From positions 372,001 to 436,000 of the forward strand of contig NZ_CP061497.1 in NCBI RefSeq assembly GCF_014678725.1: DNA of 64,000 bases, read 5' to 3'. This DNA is from Thermomonas sp. XSG. GTDB taxonomy: Bacteria > Pseudomonadota > Gammaproteobacteria > Xanthomonadales > Xanthomonadaceae. A program made the translations under genes and the position numbers. This document shows, in pieces, positions 14,664 through 23,958 of the stretch (its first letter is position 1; each line of letters begins with the position of its first letter). A model generated the notes under the pieces. It saw nothing but the letters and a program-made list of their open reading frames with translations. It made no database searches and was not told the origin of the DNA.

Positions 14664-17600
14664 TTATGCGGCGCCGGCCAGGCGCGCGGCTTCGGCAAGG
14701 TCGACGGACACCAGGCGCGACACGCCCGGCTCGCGCATGGTCACGCCCGAGAGCTGCCGGGCGGCTTCCATGGTCGCCTTGTTGTGGGTGACGAACAGGA
14801 ACTGTACCGCCTCGCTCATCTCGCTGACCATCGCGGTGAAGCGACCGACGTTGGCTTCGTCCAGCGGCGCGTCCACCTCGTCCAGCAGGCAGAACGGCGC
14901 GGGGTTGAGGCGGAAGATCGCGAACACCAGCGCCACCGCGGTCATCGCCTTCTCGCCACCGGACAGCAGGGTGATGTTGGACACGCGCTTGCCCGGCGGC
15001 CGCGCCATGATCGTCACGCCGGTATCCAGCAGGTCGTCGCCGGTGAGTTCCAGATAGGCATGGCCACCGCCGAACAGCCGCGGGTAGAGCTCCTGCACGC
15101 CGGCGTTGACGCGGTCGAAAGTGTCGCGGAACCGCCCACGGGTCTCGCGGTCGATCTTGCGGATCGCCTCTTCCAGGGTTTCCAGCGCGGAACTCAGATC
15201 GGCGTCCTGCGCATCCAGGTATTCCTTGCGCTGGGCGGCTTCCGCGTGTTCGGCGATCGCCGCCAGATTGACCGGCTCCAGCCGGCGCAGCCGCGCGTCC
15301 AGCTCGCCAACCGTGCGCTCCCACGCGCCCGCGTCGGCGTTTTCCGGCAGCGCGTTCAGCACTTCGTCCATGACGAAGCCGGCCTCGACCACCGCCGCCG
15401 TGAACTGTTCCGCCTTCAGCGCCAGTGCCTGCTGGTCGAGGCGGCGCTGGCCAATGGCCTCGCGTTGCGCCAGCGCCTGCGCGTCGCGCTGCTGGCGCAC
15501 CTGCTCGTGCTGGCGCAGCTCGGCATCGATGCCCTCCAGCGCGGAGCGGGCCTGCGCCAGCTCGCGGTCGGCGCGCACGCGTTCTTCCAGCGCAGCCTGG
15601 CGCTCGGCTTCCAGCGCCTGCACCGGCGCATCGCCCTCGGCCATCTGCGCGGCAAGATCACCCAGCCGGGAATCCAGCTGCCCGCGCTGTCCGCCCATGC
15701 GCTCCAGCGCCTGCGCCAGCGCCACCGCCTGTACCCGCTGCGATTCCAGCGTCAGCGCCAGGGCGTGGGCGGCGTCGCGCGCCTCGCGGGCGGCGGTGCG
15801 GGCTGCCTCGCGCTTGTCGCTGAGGTAGCGACGCTCGTTGTCCAGCGTCTGCCGCGTGGACTCCAGGTTGCCCATCCGGCCCAGTGCGTCCTCGATGCGG
15901 ATGCGTGCCTCGGCGGCCTGTTCCTTGTTCGCCTCCAGCGCTTCGCCCAGCTGCGCCAGTTCGGCATCGATGCGGGCGATGCGGTTGCGTGCGTTCTCCA
16001 GCCGGCCCTGCTGGCTCTGCAGCTGGCCGCCCAGTTCCGATACGTTGCGATGCGCCATGTACAGCTGGCGCTGCGCGTCCTCGCGCTGCTGCTCGGCCGC
16101 CAGGTGCGCATCGCGCAGCTGGACCAGCGCGGCGTCCAGCTCACGCTCGCGCTGGGCATGCTGCTCGATCTCGGCGCGCAGCGACTGGATTTCCTTCTCG
16201 CGCAGCAGCGCGCCCTGCTTGGCCGCGCCGGAACGGGCGATGCGAACCCAGCCGTCGCCCAGGCGCTCGCCGCCGCGGGTAATGACCGAGTCACCGTCCC
16301 CCAAGGTAGCCTGCAGCGCACGGGCATCGGCCAGCGTGTCTGCGGCGTGCAGCCGCGCCAGCAGGCGGCGGATCGCACGCGGGCCCTGCACTTTCGCCGC
16401 CAGCGAGGTGGCGGGATAGGTGGCGTCATCGGCCGTGCCGGCAACCAGCGCCAGCCGTCCTTCGCCGAGCTCACCCAGCGCATCGACCAGATGCTCCGGC
16501 GCGTCCACGATGACCGCTTCGATCAGCTGGCCCAGCGCAGCTTCGACCGCGTTCTCCCAGCCGGCGTCGACCTGCAGCCGCTCGCCCACGCGGGCCGCGT
16601 CATTCAGGCCCTGCGCTTCCAGCCACTGTCTGGCCGCGCCCTTCTCCTGCCCAAGCGCGGCGGCCTGCAGGGTTTCCAGCGAGGACAAGCGGCCGCGCGC
16701 CGCCTGCGCCTGCTTGCGCAGCTCGGCCAGTTCCGACTGCGCGGCGCGCTGGCGCTCCTGCACCTGGGCAGTGGCCTGCTTGCGGGTTTCCACCTCGCCG
16801 GTCAGTGATTCCAGCGATTCCTTCTGCGTTTCGTGCTGCAGCTGCAGCTGCTCGAAGGCATCGCTGAGGGTGTCGAGGTCGAGCCCGGCGCGCTCCTCGC
16901 GCAACTGCTGGCGACGCCGGTCGGCATCGAGGATCTGCCGGTCGAGATGTTCGATGCGGGTGCGCTCGACGTCGCCGGCGCGCGCGGCTTCGGCTTGTTC
17001 GCGGCTGTGCGCGTCCCAGCGCTGCTGCCAGTCTGCCAGCCGGGCCTCGGCGTCGTGCAGGGCGTCCTGCCGCAGCAGGTCTTCCTCCTGCAGCAGCTCG
17101 AGCCTCGGCTCGGCCTCGGCCAGCGCCTCCTTCAGCACATCGAGCTTCTGCTGGTCACCACTGATGTGGCTGCCGAGCTCGGCCAGCGCCGCCTGCGCCT
17201 CATCGCGCGCGCGCTGCAACCGCACCGACAGTTCGCGCTGGTGCGCGATCTGCTGTTCCACCCGCGCCAGCGTGCTGCCCACCTGGTAGACGACGGCCTG
17301 CGCGGTGTTGAGCGCGTCGCTGGCGGTTTCACGACGCTCGCGGCCGGTTTCCAGCTCGCTTTCGGCGTGGCGCTGTTCTGCAATCAGCTGCTCCAGCCGG
17401 GTTTCCTCGCGCGCCAGTTGCTCGCGCAGGCCCTGCAGGCGGGCATCCAGCACGCGGAACTCCAGCGCCTTCCATTCGGCATCCTTGACCCGGCGTTCGG
17501 CCTGGATCGCGGTGTACTGCTCGGCCTGCTTGGCCTGCCGCGCCAGGTGCTGGAGCTGCTTGCCGACTTCCTCGCGCAGGTCGTTCAGGCGGTCGAGGTT

Positions 17601-18167
17601 TTCGCGGGTGTGGCGGATGCGGGTCTCGGTTTCCTTGCGGCGCTCCTTGTACTTGGAGATGCCGGCGGCTTCCTCCAGGTAGACGCGCAGCTCCTCGGGC
17701 TTGGCCTCGATGACCTGCGAGATCATGCCCTGCTCGATGATCGAGTAGCTGCGCGGCCCAAGGCCGGTGCCGAGGAACAGGTCGGTGATGTCGCGGCGGC
17801 GGCACTTGCCGCCGTTGAGGTAGTAGCCGCTCTGGCCGTCGCGGCTGACCGTGCGCTTGACCGAGATCTCGTTGAACGCCGCGTATTCGCCGGTGATCGT
17901 GTGGTCGGAGTTGTCGAAGATCAGCTCGACGCTGGCCTGCGATACCGGCTTGCGCGCGGAGCTGCCGGAGAAGATCACGTCGGTGAGCGAGTCGCCGCGC
18001 AGGCGGCTGGCCGCGCTCTCGCCCATCACCCAGCGGATCGCGTCGATGATGTTGGACTTGCCGCAGCCGTTCGGACCGACGATGCCGGTCATGTTGGTCG
18101 GCAGGTGCAGCGTGGTCGGATCGACGAAGGACTTGAAGCCGGACAGCTTGATGGTGGACAGGCGCAT
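14664..18167 (-). CDS. smc: Chromosome segregation ATPase SMC
   Basis: Full-length SMC (1167 aa), the condensin ATPase. The head has Walker A GPNGCGKSN at residues 31-39 and, at the C-terminus, the signature LLSGGEKAMTAVAL and Walker B CLLDEVDAPLD. Between them lie two long coiled-coil arms rich in Glu, Gln, Arg and Ala, separated by a hinge near the middle (around GERLQVDAGWENAVEAALG). The partners ScpA and ScpB are encoded about 1 kb beyond the start, on the opposite strand, so the complete condensin is clustered. A TATACT at 18287-18292 is the best promoter candidate. Confidence 0.97.
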   Translation of the reverse strand: MRLSTIKLSGFKSFVDPTTLHLPTNMTGIVGPNGCGKSNIIDAIRWVMGESAASRLRGDSLTDVIFSGSSARKPVSQASVELIFDNSDHTITGEYAAFNEISVKRTVSRDGQSGYYLNGGKCRRRDITDLFLGTGLGPRSYSIIEQGMISQVIEAKPEELRVYLEEAAGISKYKERRKETETRIRHTRENLDRLNDLREEVGKQLQHLARQAKQAEQYTAIQAERRVKDAEWKALEFRVLDARLQGLREQLAREETRLEQLIAEQRHAESELETGRERRETASDALNTAQAVVYQVGSTLARVEQQIAHQRELSVRLQRARDEAQAALAELGSHISGDQQKLDVLKEALAEAEPRLELLQEEDLLRQDALHDAEARLADWQQRWDAHSREQAEAARAGDVERTRIEHLDRQILDADRRRQQLREERAGLDLDTLSDAFEQLQLQHETQKESLESLTGEVETRKQATAQVQERQRAAQSELAELRKQAQAARGRLSSLETLQAAALGQEKGAARQWLEAQGLNDAARVGERLQVDAGWENAVEAALGQLIEAVIVDAPEHLVDALGELGEGRLALVAGTADDATYPATSLAAKVQGPRAIRRLLARLHAADTLADARALQATLGDGDSVITRGGERLGDGWVRIARSGAAKQGALLREKEIQSLRAEIEQHAQRERELDAALVQLRDAHLAAEQQREDAQRQLYMAHRNVSELGGQLQSQQGRLENARNRIARIDAELAQLGEALEANKEQAAEARIRIEDALGRMGNLESTRQTLDNERRYLSDKREAARTAAREARDAAHALALTLESQRVQAVALAQALERMGGQRGQLDSRLGDLAAQMAEGDAPVQALEAERQAALEERVRADRELAQARSALEGIDAELRQHEQVRQQRDAQALAQREAIGQRRLDQQALALKAEQFTAAVVEAGFVMDEVLNALPENADAGAWERTVGELDARLRRLEPVNLAAIAEHAEAAQRKEYLDAQDADLSSALETLEEAIRKIDRETRGRFRDTFDRVNAGVQELYPRLFGGGHAYLELTGDDLLDTGVTIMARPPGKRVSNITLLSGGEKAMTAVALVFAIFRLNPAPFCLLDEVDAPLDEANVGRFTAMVSEMSEAVQFLFVTHNKATMEAARQLSGVTMREPGVSRLVSVDLAEAARLAGAA

Positions 18168-18241
18168 GCGCGTCGGTGAACCCTTGGCGGCGCGTACCCG
18201 CGCCGCTGGAAAATTGGACTGACTCGATCCCCTAAACCATT

Positions 18242-18292
18242 GTTTTATCTAAGGGAAACTCTGCGGCAACCTGATGCCGACAGATGAGTATA
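18242..18292 (-). promoter_or_regulatory. AT-rich smc promoter region
   Basis: The bolA-smc gap contains two minus-strand candidates. TATACT lies at 18287-18292 with a weak -35. TTGCCG at 18264-18269 is followed by a 16-base spacer and TAAAAC at 18242-18247. Both stand out against the GC-rich background; which one is used cannot be decided by eye. Confidence 0.45.
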
Positions 18293-18298
18293 GCGGCG

Positions 18299-18610
18299 CT
18301 ATGCGGCCTCGTCGGGGGTACGCGCCCGGATCGCCAGCGCATGGATGTCGGTCTGCATCATCTCGCCCAGCGCGGCGTAGACCAGCCGGTGGCGGGCCAG
18401 CGGCAGCTTGCCGACGAAGGCGGCGCTGACGATATCGACGCCGAAATGCCCCTGCCCGCCGCGCGCACCGGCATGCCCGGCGTGCTTGTGGCTGTCGTCG
18501 GTGACCTCCAGCGAGAGCGGCGCCAGCGCCTGCGACAGCCGCTCGCGGATGCGCTCGATCCGTACCGGGTTCAGCCGCGGGATGTCGGCCTCGCTCCAGC
18601 CGCCGCTCAC
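18299..18610 (-). CDS. BolA-family protein
   Basis: A 103-aa BolA-fold protein with the family pattern: a helix ([13 protein letters not shown]), the segment [11 protein letters not shown] with conserved His, GHFGVDIVS, and [15 protein letters not shown]. BolA-type proteins work with monothiol glutaredoxins in iron-sulfur trafficking. The start is a GTG at 18610 that overlaps the stop codon of the upstream YciI-like gene (GTGA), indicating coupling. A longer in-frame reading to 18781 only crosses the neighbour. Confidence 0.9.
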   Translation of the reverse strand: MSGGWSEADIPRLNPVRIERIRERLSQALAPLSLEVTDDSHKHAGHAGARGGQGHFGVDIVSAAFVGKLPLARHRLVYAALGEMMQTDIHALAIRARTPDEAA

Positions 18611-18906
18611 GGCAGCACCTTGCGGAACGGACGCACGTCCACCCGCGCGTACACGCCGGCGGCGCAGTAGGGATCTGCATCGGCCCAGGCGCGGGCGGCC
18701 TCCAGCGAGTCGAACCGGGCCACCACCAGGCTGCCGGAGAACCCCGCCGGACCCGGATCCTCGGCGTCGATGGCCGGGCACGGGCCGGCCAGCAGCAGCC
18801 GGCCCTCGTCGCGCAGCGCGTGCAGGCGTGCCAGGTGTTCCGGGCGCGCGGCCTGCCGCCGCGCCAGCACGTCCTGTCCGTCATAGCCCTCGATCACGTA
18901 CCACAT
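18607..18906 (-). CDS. YciI-family protein
   Basis: A 99-aa YciI-like (ferredoxin-like fold) protein: [10 protein letters not shown] at the start, then [11 protein letters not shown] with the conserved His, [12 protein letters not shown], and a [15 protein letters not shown] segment. The biochemical role of YciI proteins is not settled; the conserved His-Asp pair suggests catalysis. A GGAGG ribosome site precedes the ATG at 18906. It overlaps the bolA-like gene by a GTGA, so the two form a small operon, an arrangement common in Xanthomonadaceae. Confidence 0.88.
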   Translation of the reverse strand: MWYVIEGYDGQDVLARRQAARPEHLARLHALRDEGRLLLAGPCPAIDAEDPGPAGFSGSLVVARFDSLEAARAWADADPYCAAGVYARVDVRPFRKVLP

Positions 18907-18936
18907 CGCATCCGCCCTCCATGAACCGTTGCCGCC

Positions 18937-18942
18937 ATTGTA
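18937..18942 (-). promoter_or_regulatory. Candidate -10 of the yciI-bolA operon
   Basis: TACAAT on the minus strand, preceded by CCCC, lies 31 bases before the YciI-like start. The -35 region is weak. The 290-base divergent gap to scpA (18907-19196) shows no other gene; a 72-codon plus-strand frame there is compositionally unconvincing. Confidence 0.45.
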
Positions 18943-19196
18943 GGGGCGGCCAGTGGACAGCCGCGGCGGCAGCCCGTACCCTTGACCGATCGTGTAAGGC
19001 CCGATCCCGCGGCCCGCGCGGCCATCCGGCGCCCCACACGCCGCCCCGCGCCCGCCGATCCGGCCTCCTGCCACCCGTTCCGATGCCGCCCGCTGGCCGG
19101 GTGCATGCGCGCAGTGGCGGATTGCTGCAGGCGCAAGGTGACCCGGCCGGTACGGCCATCGACACATGCTGTGGCCCGGAGGGGGCCGCAAACCAG

Positions 19197-20129
19197 ATGA
19201 CATCCGAATCCAGCAGCGGCCCGGCGGCCGATGCCCCCGCCCACAACCCGAGCATGCGCCCCGAACAACAGGCCGCGCCACAGCAGCAGGAAATGCCGCT
19301 GGCGATGGTGCTTGGCCAGCCGGTGGTGGAGATCCCGAAGGATCTCTACATCCCGCCGGACGCGCTGGAAGTCATCCTCGACGCCTTCGAGGGCCCGCTG
19401 GACCTGCTGCTGTACCTGATCCGCCGGCAGAATCTGGACATCCTCGACATCCCCGTCGCCGAGATCACCCGGCAGTACGTGGACTACATCCAGGCCATGC
19501 ACGAGATGCGCTTCGAGCTGGCGGCCGAATACCTGGTCATGGCCGCGATCCTGGCCGAGATCAAGTCGCGCATGCTGCTGCCGCGGCCGCCCAGCGAGGA
19601 AGGCGTGGAAGACGATCCGCGCGCCGACCTGGTGCGCAGGCTGCAGGAGTACGAGCGCTACAAGAAGGCCGCCGAGGACCTGGACACGCTGCCGCGGCAG
19701 GACCGCGACACCAGCGTGGCCATGGCCCACGTGCCCGACCGCGCCGCCGTGCGGCTGCCGCCCCCGGTCGAGCTGAAGGAAATGCTGCTGGCCCTGCACG
19801 ACGTGTTCAAGCGCGCCGAGCTGTACACCCAGCACGCGATCAAACGCGACGCGCTGAGCGTGCGCCAGCGCATGGGCGAACTGCTGGAACGGCTGGCCGG
19901 TGGCGCCTTCCACCGCTTCGAATCGCTGTTCACCGTGGAGGAAGGCAAGCTGGGCGTGGTGGTCACCTTCCTCGGCCTGCTCACGCTCGCCAAGGAACAG
20001 CTGATCGACATCGTGCAGGAGGCGCCGCTGGCGCCGATCTACGTGAAGTCGCTGACTTCGGGCGAAGACGCGCCCGCGCTGGACGAGCTGTCCAGCGAGT
20101 TCGATGACGCAACCGGGCCGAACGCATGA
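19197..20129 (+). CDS. scpA: Segregation and condensation protein A
   Basis: A 310-aa kleisin that bridges the SMC heads together with ScpB. After a low-complexity N-terminus the kleisin signature is clear: [31 protein letters not shown], and [21 protein letters not shown]. The C-terminal winged helix ends near [16 protein letters not shown]. The start at 19197 gives the usual family length; a purine-rich GGAGGGGG lies somewhat far upstream (about 14 bases). An internal ATG at 19254 is the alternative and would lose only the unconserved N-terminus. The stop overlaps the scpB start (ATGA). Confidence 0.93.
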   Translation: MTSESSSGPAADAPAHNPSMRPEQQAAPQQQEMPLAMVLGQPVVEIPKDLYIPPDALEVILDAFEGPLDLLLYLIRRQNLDILDIPVAEITRQYVDYIQAMHEMRFELAAEYLVMAAILAEIKSRMLLPRPPSEEGVEDDPRADLVRRLQEYERYKKAAEDLDTLPRQDRDTSVAMAHVPDRAAVRLPPPVELKEMLLALHDVFKRAELYTQHAIKRDALSVRQRMGELLERLAGGAFHRFESLFTVEEGKLGVVVTFLGLLTLAKEQLIDIVQEAPLAPIYVKSLTSGEDAPALDELSSEFDDATGPNA

Positions 20130-20950
20130 CCGAAATCGACCAATCCCTTGTCACCCGCGTCGTCGAGGCCGCACTGCTGGCGTCGCACCAGCCGCTGACG
20201 CTGGTCCAGCTGAAGGGCCTGTTCCCGCTGGACGAGCCGGCGCCGGACGACAGCGTGGAAACCGCGCTGGCCGAGCTGCAGGCGGCCTGCGAGACGCGCG
20301 GCGTGGAACTGGTCGAGGTGGCCTCGGGCTGGCGCTTCCAGGTCAAAGCCGATGTACACCCGTGGGTGGCACGGCTGTGGTCCGAGCGGCAGACCAAGTA
20401 CACCCGCGCGACGCTGGAGACGCTGGCGCTGATCGCCTACCGCCAGCCGATCACCCGCGGCGAGATCGAGCAGATCCGCGGCGTCACCGTGAACAGCAGC
20501 ATCATCAAGGCGCTGGAAGAGCGCGAGTGGATCCGCGTGGTCGGCCATCGCGACGTGCCCGGCAAGCCCGAGCTGCTGGCCACCACCAAGACCTTCCTCG
20601 ATTACTTCGGATTGAAGCGACTGGATGAACTGCCGCCGCTGTCGGAGCTGAAGGAGATCGGCGAGCTGGAACCACAGCTGCCATTCGCTCCGGCCATTCC
20701 GGCCGGGATGTCCGCCGGCGCGGAAGAAGCAGCGCCGGAGACCCCGTCCATCGGTGCAAGCCCGGACGGAATGCTCTCCGACCCCATATCCCAGGAACCC
20801 GAGGTACCGGCGCAGTCGGATACAGAAGTCGACTCCGCTTCCGCAGACCCCGCTTTCGCAAGCGAAGACGCGAGCGAACTCCAACCCAACGAAGAACCCC
20901 ATGGAGACGAGGCGGACGCCGCATCGTCGGAGCAGAAAGATGAGCAATAA
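20126..20950 (+). CDS. scpB: Segregation and condensation protein B
   Basis: A 274-aa ScpB, which dimerises and binds ScpA in the SMC complex. Two winged-helix domains fill residues 1 to about 170, with the diagnostic LETLALIAYRQPITRGEIEQ and IRGVTVNSSIIKAL, then LLATTKTFLDYFGL. From about residue 195 an acidic, Ser/Ala/Pro/Glu-rich tail of about 80 residues follows, which is longer than in many ScpBs and looks disordered. The start overlaps scpA, and the end overlaps rluB by 11 bases, so the three genes form one operon. Confidence 0.94.
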   Translation: MTEIDQSLVTRVVEAALLASHQPLTLVQLKGLFPLDEPAPDDSVETALAELQAACETRGVELVEVASGWRFQVKADVHPWVARLWSERQTKYTRATLETLALIAYRQPITRGEIEQIRGVTVNSSIIKALEEREWIRVVGHRDVPGKPELLATTKTFLDYFGLKRLDELPPLSELKEIGELEPQLPFAPAIPAGMSAGAEEAAPETPSIGASPDGMLSDPISQEPEVPAQSDTEVDSASADPAFASEDASELQPNEEPHGDEADAASSEQKDEQ

Positions 20951-22568
20951 GGAAACAACCCGCCGCCCGCTGAGCCTGAAGCGCGCCGCTACCGAAACCG
21001 CCGCCCCGCAGATCAGCGAACGCCTGCACAAGGTGCTGGCGCAGGCCGGCCTCGGCTCGCGCCGCGCGCTGGAAGCCCGCATCGCCGACGGTCTGGTCAA
21101 GGTCAACGGCGAGGTCGCGCAGACCGGCATGAGCATCACCGGGGGCGACAAGATCGAGATCGACGGCCGCACCTTCGTGGCCAGCGCGCTGACCGATCCG
21201 CCGCGCGTGCTGATGTACAACAAGCCGGAAGGCGAAGTGACCACCCGCGAAGACCCCGAAGGCCGCCCGACCATCTTCGACGCACTGCCGTCGCTGAAGG
21301 GCGCGCGCTGGATCGCGATCGGCCGCCTCGACATCAACACCACCGGCCTACTGCTGCTCACCACCGACGGCGAGCTGGCAAACGCGATGATGCATCCCAG
21401 CCACGAGGTGGAACGCGAATACGTCTGCCGCGTGCGCGCGCCGGAAGGCGAGGAAACCGTGTCCGACAAGCTGGTCGACCGGCTGGCCCGCGGCGTTGCG
21501 CTGGAGGACGGCCCGGCCAAATTCGACGAGATCGAACGCGTGACCGGCGCCAATGCCCCGCAGGAAAGCAGCCACGACTGGTTCCGGGTGCTGCTGAAAG
21601 AAGGCCGCAACCGGGAAGTGCGCCGGCTCTGGGAATCGCAGGGCTGCCAGGTCAGCCGCCTCAAGCGCATCCGCTATGGCCAGGTGCGCCTGCCGCAGCC
21701 GCTGCTGCGCGGGCACTCGCAGGAGCTGCCGCAGGCCGAGGTCGAGGCGCTGCGCAAGGCGGTCGGGCTGGAAGACGGTACGCCGTCCGCGCTGACGCTG
21801 ATGCCGGTGCTGGGCCAGCGCAAGGCCGGCAAGACCGTGGTCGCCGGCAACGCCCGTAGCCACGGCTACGTCGGCGGCCACACTACCGCCGATGAAGGCC
21901 GCGAACTGCGCCGCTTCGACGCCTTCCGCGAGGATCGCGGTCGCCGCGGCGCCCCCCGCAAGCCCGGTGGCCTGACCGTCAGCGGCGAGATGGCGGCGGC
22001 GCAACGCGACAAGCGCCTGAAGGTGAAGGGTCCGCGCCAGCCCGGCCAGCGCATGAAGCCCGGCGAGCAGCGTGGCGAGAATCCGGCGGCGATGCGCACC
22101 TGGTTCGTGCCGGATGGCGTGGACACCGGCCCCTCCGGCCACCGCAACCCCGGCCAGCGTGGGCCGAAGAAATTCGGCGACAAGCCCTATGGCGAACGCA
22201 GTGGCGGCGCTGGCCGCCCCGGCGGCGGCAAGCCGCGTGGTCCTGGTGCAGGGTTCGGTGGCGACGCCCGCGGCCCGAAGCCGTTCGGTGAGCGCGGCCC
22301 GCGCCGCGAGGGCGGACAGGGTGCCGGCGAAGCACGCCCGCAGCGCGCACCCAAGCCCTACGGGCACCCGGGCAATGCACCGCACTTCCCGTCCGACCAT
22401 GCCCACGGCGGCAGCTTCAATCCCTACGCCACGCAGCAGCAGCGCCCGCGTGGCGGCAAGCCCGGCGGTGGCGGTCGGCCCGGCGGCAATGCCGGCCCCC
22501 GCGGTCCGCGTCCGGCAGGCGGCCGGCCCGGCGGTGGCAACCGCGGCCCGCGCAGCGGCAATCGCTGA
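20940..22568 (+). CDS. rluB: 23S rRNA pseudouridine(2605) synthase with long Gly/Pro/Arg-rich tail
   Basis: A 542-aa RsuA/RluB-family enzyme. An S4 RNA-binding domain (RLHKVLAQAGLGSRRALEA) is followed by the catalytic domain, whose conserved Asp is in GRLDINTTGLLLLT, with LKEGRNREVRRLWE near its end. RluB modifies U2605 of 23S rRNA in E. coli. From about residue 275 the protein is a basic, Gly/Pro/Arg-rich low-complexity tail nearly as long as the catalytic part, with recurring KPYGER/KPFGER/KPYGHP-like units; it probably helps bind RNA. The start follows GGAG at a good distance and lies inside the end of scpB. Confidence 0.93.
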   Translation: MSNKETTRRPLSLKRAATETAAPQISERLHKVLAQAGLGSRRALEARIADGLVKVNGEVAQTGMSITGGDKIEIDGRTFVASALTDPPRVLMYNKPEGEVTTREDPEGRPTIFDALPSLKGARWIAIGRLDINTTGLLLLTTDGELANAMMHPSHEVEREYVCRVRAPEGEETVSDKLVDRLARGVALEDGPAKFDEIERVTGANAPQESSHDWFRVLLKEGRNREVRRLWESQGCQVSRLKRIRYGQVRLPQPLLRGHSQELPQAEVEALRKAVGLEDGTPSALTLMPVLGQRKAGKTVVAGNARSHGYVGGHTTADEGRELRRFDAFREDRGRRGAPRKPGGLTVSGEMAAAQRDKRLKVKGPRQPGQRMKPGEQRGENPAAMRTWFVPDGVDTGPSGHRNPGQRGPKKFGDKPYGERSGGAGRPGGGKPRGPGAGFGGDARGPKPFGERGPRREGGQGAGEARPQRAPKPYGHPGNAPHFPSDHAHGGSFNPYATQQQRPRGGKPGGGGRPGGNAGPRGPRPAGGRPGGGNRGPRSGNR

Positions 22569-22619
22569 GTCCCGTTTAGCAGCAGGGCATGTCCCGCCGC
22601 GAACGTGCATCGACCGATC

Positions 22620-22650
22620 GAAAACCCGCGCCCTAGGGCGCGGGTTTTTC
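22620..22650. terminator. Strong Rho-independent terminator, bidirectional
   Basis: A 13-bp perfect stem (AAAACCCGCGCCC pairing with GGGCGCGGGTTTT) with a two-base TA centre is flanked by A-runs and T-runs on both strands. It ends the scpA-scpB-rluB operon on the plus strand and the convergent lipoprotein gene on the minus strand, whose stop codon (22633-22635) lies in the hairpin. Confidence 0.93.
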
Positions 22651-23475
22651 GCTTTCCACCGCGGGCGGCGACGCAGTGATGGAGGCGAGCCGGTACGTGC
22701 GGGAATATCCGCCCATCGACGAACCATCGTGGAAACCGGGCGCCGCTTCACCTCTTGCCGCCGTCAGCGTCTGGATGCCACACGTGGGCGCGCATGCCCA
22801 GATGGTGCCGGCGGGATAGGAAACGAGTACCGACACCGGATGCAGATCGGCCAACAGTTTGCCGCTGGGCGTCAGCATCGCATCGCCGGCCCACATCGAT
22901 TCCTGCCTCGCATGGACATTGCCCATCAACGCGATGATCCGCGCGTCCGGATGCGCGTCATGGAATCGGCGCAGACCATTGGCGATGGCCACATTCCGCT
23001 CCAGGTTGGTACCCGGTTGATCATCGACGGCGAACAGGGAGACCGGTCGGCCCGCCTGCTTCAGCGCGCGCAGATCCTCAATCAGCCTGAGCATCGCCAC
23101 ACTTGACCGGCCATCCCTGCCCCGCTGCCAGAAATCGCTGGCTATCAGCTTGCGCACGTCGTCCGCAGCGCCCGCACTGGCCATGAAGGCTTCGAGCAAC
23201 GGTTGATTCCGCGAAGAGATCTCCAGGCCAACGGCGACTTCCCGGGCTTCCGAAATCGAGCAGGCCAACCCGTGGATCAATGCCGGCGCTTCCTGCGAAC
23301 CATGCATCTCACCAAACAGCAGCAGCGGCGCATCCGGTGCGCCTGACACCGCCGCGCAATCGACCGCGACCGCCTCGGCCGCATCGCGGCTGCATGCGGC
23401 CAGCGGAATCAGCACCGCAATTGCAACCGCCATCGCCAATCCAATACAGGCCCTGCTCGCCGCGCGGTTTTCCAT
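22633..23475 (-). CDS. Tiki/ChaN-like putative lipoprotein
   Basis: A 280-aa exported protein with a signal peptide ending in a lipobox (LIPLAAC; lipidated Cys about residue 28). The body resembles the Tiki/ChaN/EreA-like superfamily: LLLFGEMHGSQEAP carries the Glu and His of the first metal-binding motif, VAVGLEI follows, and MGNVHAR near residue 190 supplies another conserved His. Members include haem-uptake ChaN and metalloproteases; nothing in the sequence decides the substrate. It is divergent from the small exported protein at 23548 and convergent with rluB. Confidence 0.75.
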   Translation of the reverse strand: MENRAASRACIGLAMAVAIAVLIPLAACSRDAAEAVAVDCAAVSGAPDAPLLLFGEMHGSQEAPALIHGLACSISEAREVAVGLEISSRNQPLLEAFMASAGAADDVRKLIASDFWQRGRDGRSSVAMLRLIEDLRALKQAGRPVSLFAVDDQPGTNLERNVAIANGLRRFHDAHPDARIIALMGNVHARQESMWAGDAMLTPSGKLLADLHPVSVLVSYPAGTIWACAPTCGIQTLTAARGEAAPGFHDGSSMGGYSRTYRLASITASPPAVESEKPAP

Positions 23476-23547
23476 TCAATGCCCCTTGGCATGCACGAGT
23501 GCGAAAGCGCTTACGATCACACAACGCCCCAATCACCGACAGCCGCC

Positions 23548-23934
23548 ATGCCTACCCTGCTGCTCGCTCTGCTTTTGCTCGCCGATCCGCAAACGTCCAC
23601 CGCCGCCGCGCTCATGGATTACGCCGACGCCAAGCGCCTGGCCGATGCGGACGAAGCCGCGGTGACGGGTCCGGCCAAGGAGAAACTGCTGGCGGCGCAG
23701 GCTGCGCTGCTGGATGCCGGGGTGGCCGACTGCAACCGCTTCGACCTGCGCGGCGATGTCACGCCCTTCATCGTGGTGATGCAGCTGGATGCGCAGGGCC
23801 GTGTCCGACAGACCTGGCGTGAGGGCGGCTCGCCGCTGGCGATCTGTCTGGAGCGGTATGTGCGTGACCGGATCCTGGTTCCACCACCGAAAGCCCCTTT
23901 CCATGCGTCGCTGGAAATCAGCTTCGGCAGGTAA
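23548..23934 (+). CDS. Small exported protein of unknown function
   Basis: A 128-aa frame with a hydrophobic N-terminus (MPTLLLALLLLADPQTSTAA) that looks like a signal peptide. The mature part has two Cys (ADCNRFDLRG and LAICLERYVRD) that could form a disulfide and a C-terminal beta-rich segment (DAQGRVRQTWREG ... FHASLEISFG) that faintly recalls TonB C-terminal-like folds. No family is recognised. The start at 23548 fits the signal peptide; the upstream in-frame start at 23479 would bury it. Confidence 0.6.
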   Translation: MPTLLLALLLLADPQTSTAAALMDYADAKRLADADEAAVTGPAKEKLLAAQAALLDAGVADCNRFDLRGDVTPFIVVMQLDAQGRVRQTWREGGSPLAICLERYVRDRILVPPPKAPFHASLEISFGR

Positions 23935-23958
23935 TCCGAATAATCTGCAAAAACAGAA

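Noticed and set aside
14784-16808. 674-codon plus-strand frame opposite smc
   Set aside because: Mirror of the SMC coiled coil; no independent evidence.
18982-19200. 72-codon plus-strand frame before scpA
   Set aside because: Pro/Arg-rich, no ribosome site, overlaps the likely scpA leader.
23503-23514. AAGCGCTT palindrome like a LacI/PurR-family half site
   Set aside because: Only eight bases are symmetric and no regulator is nearby; kept as chance.
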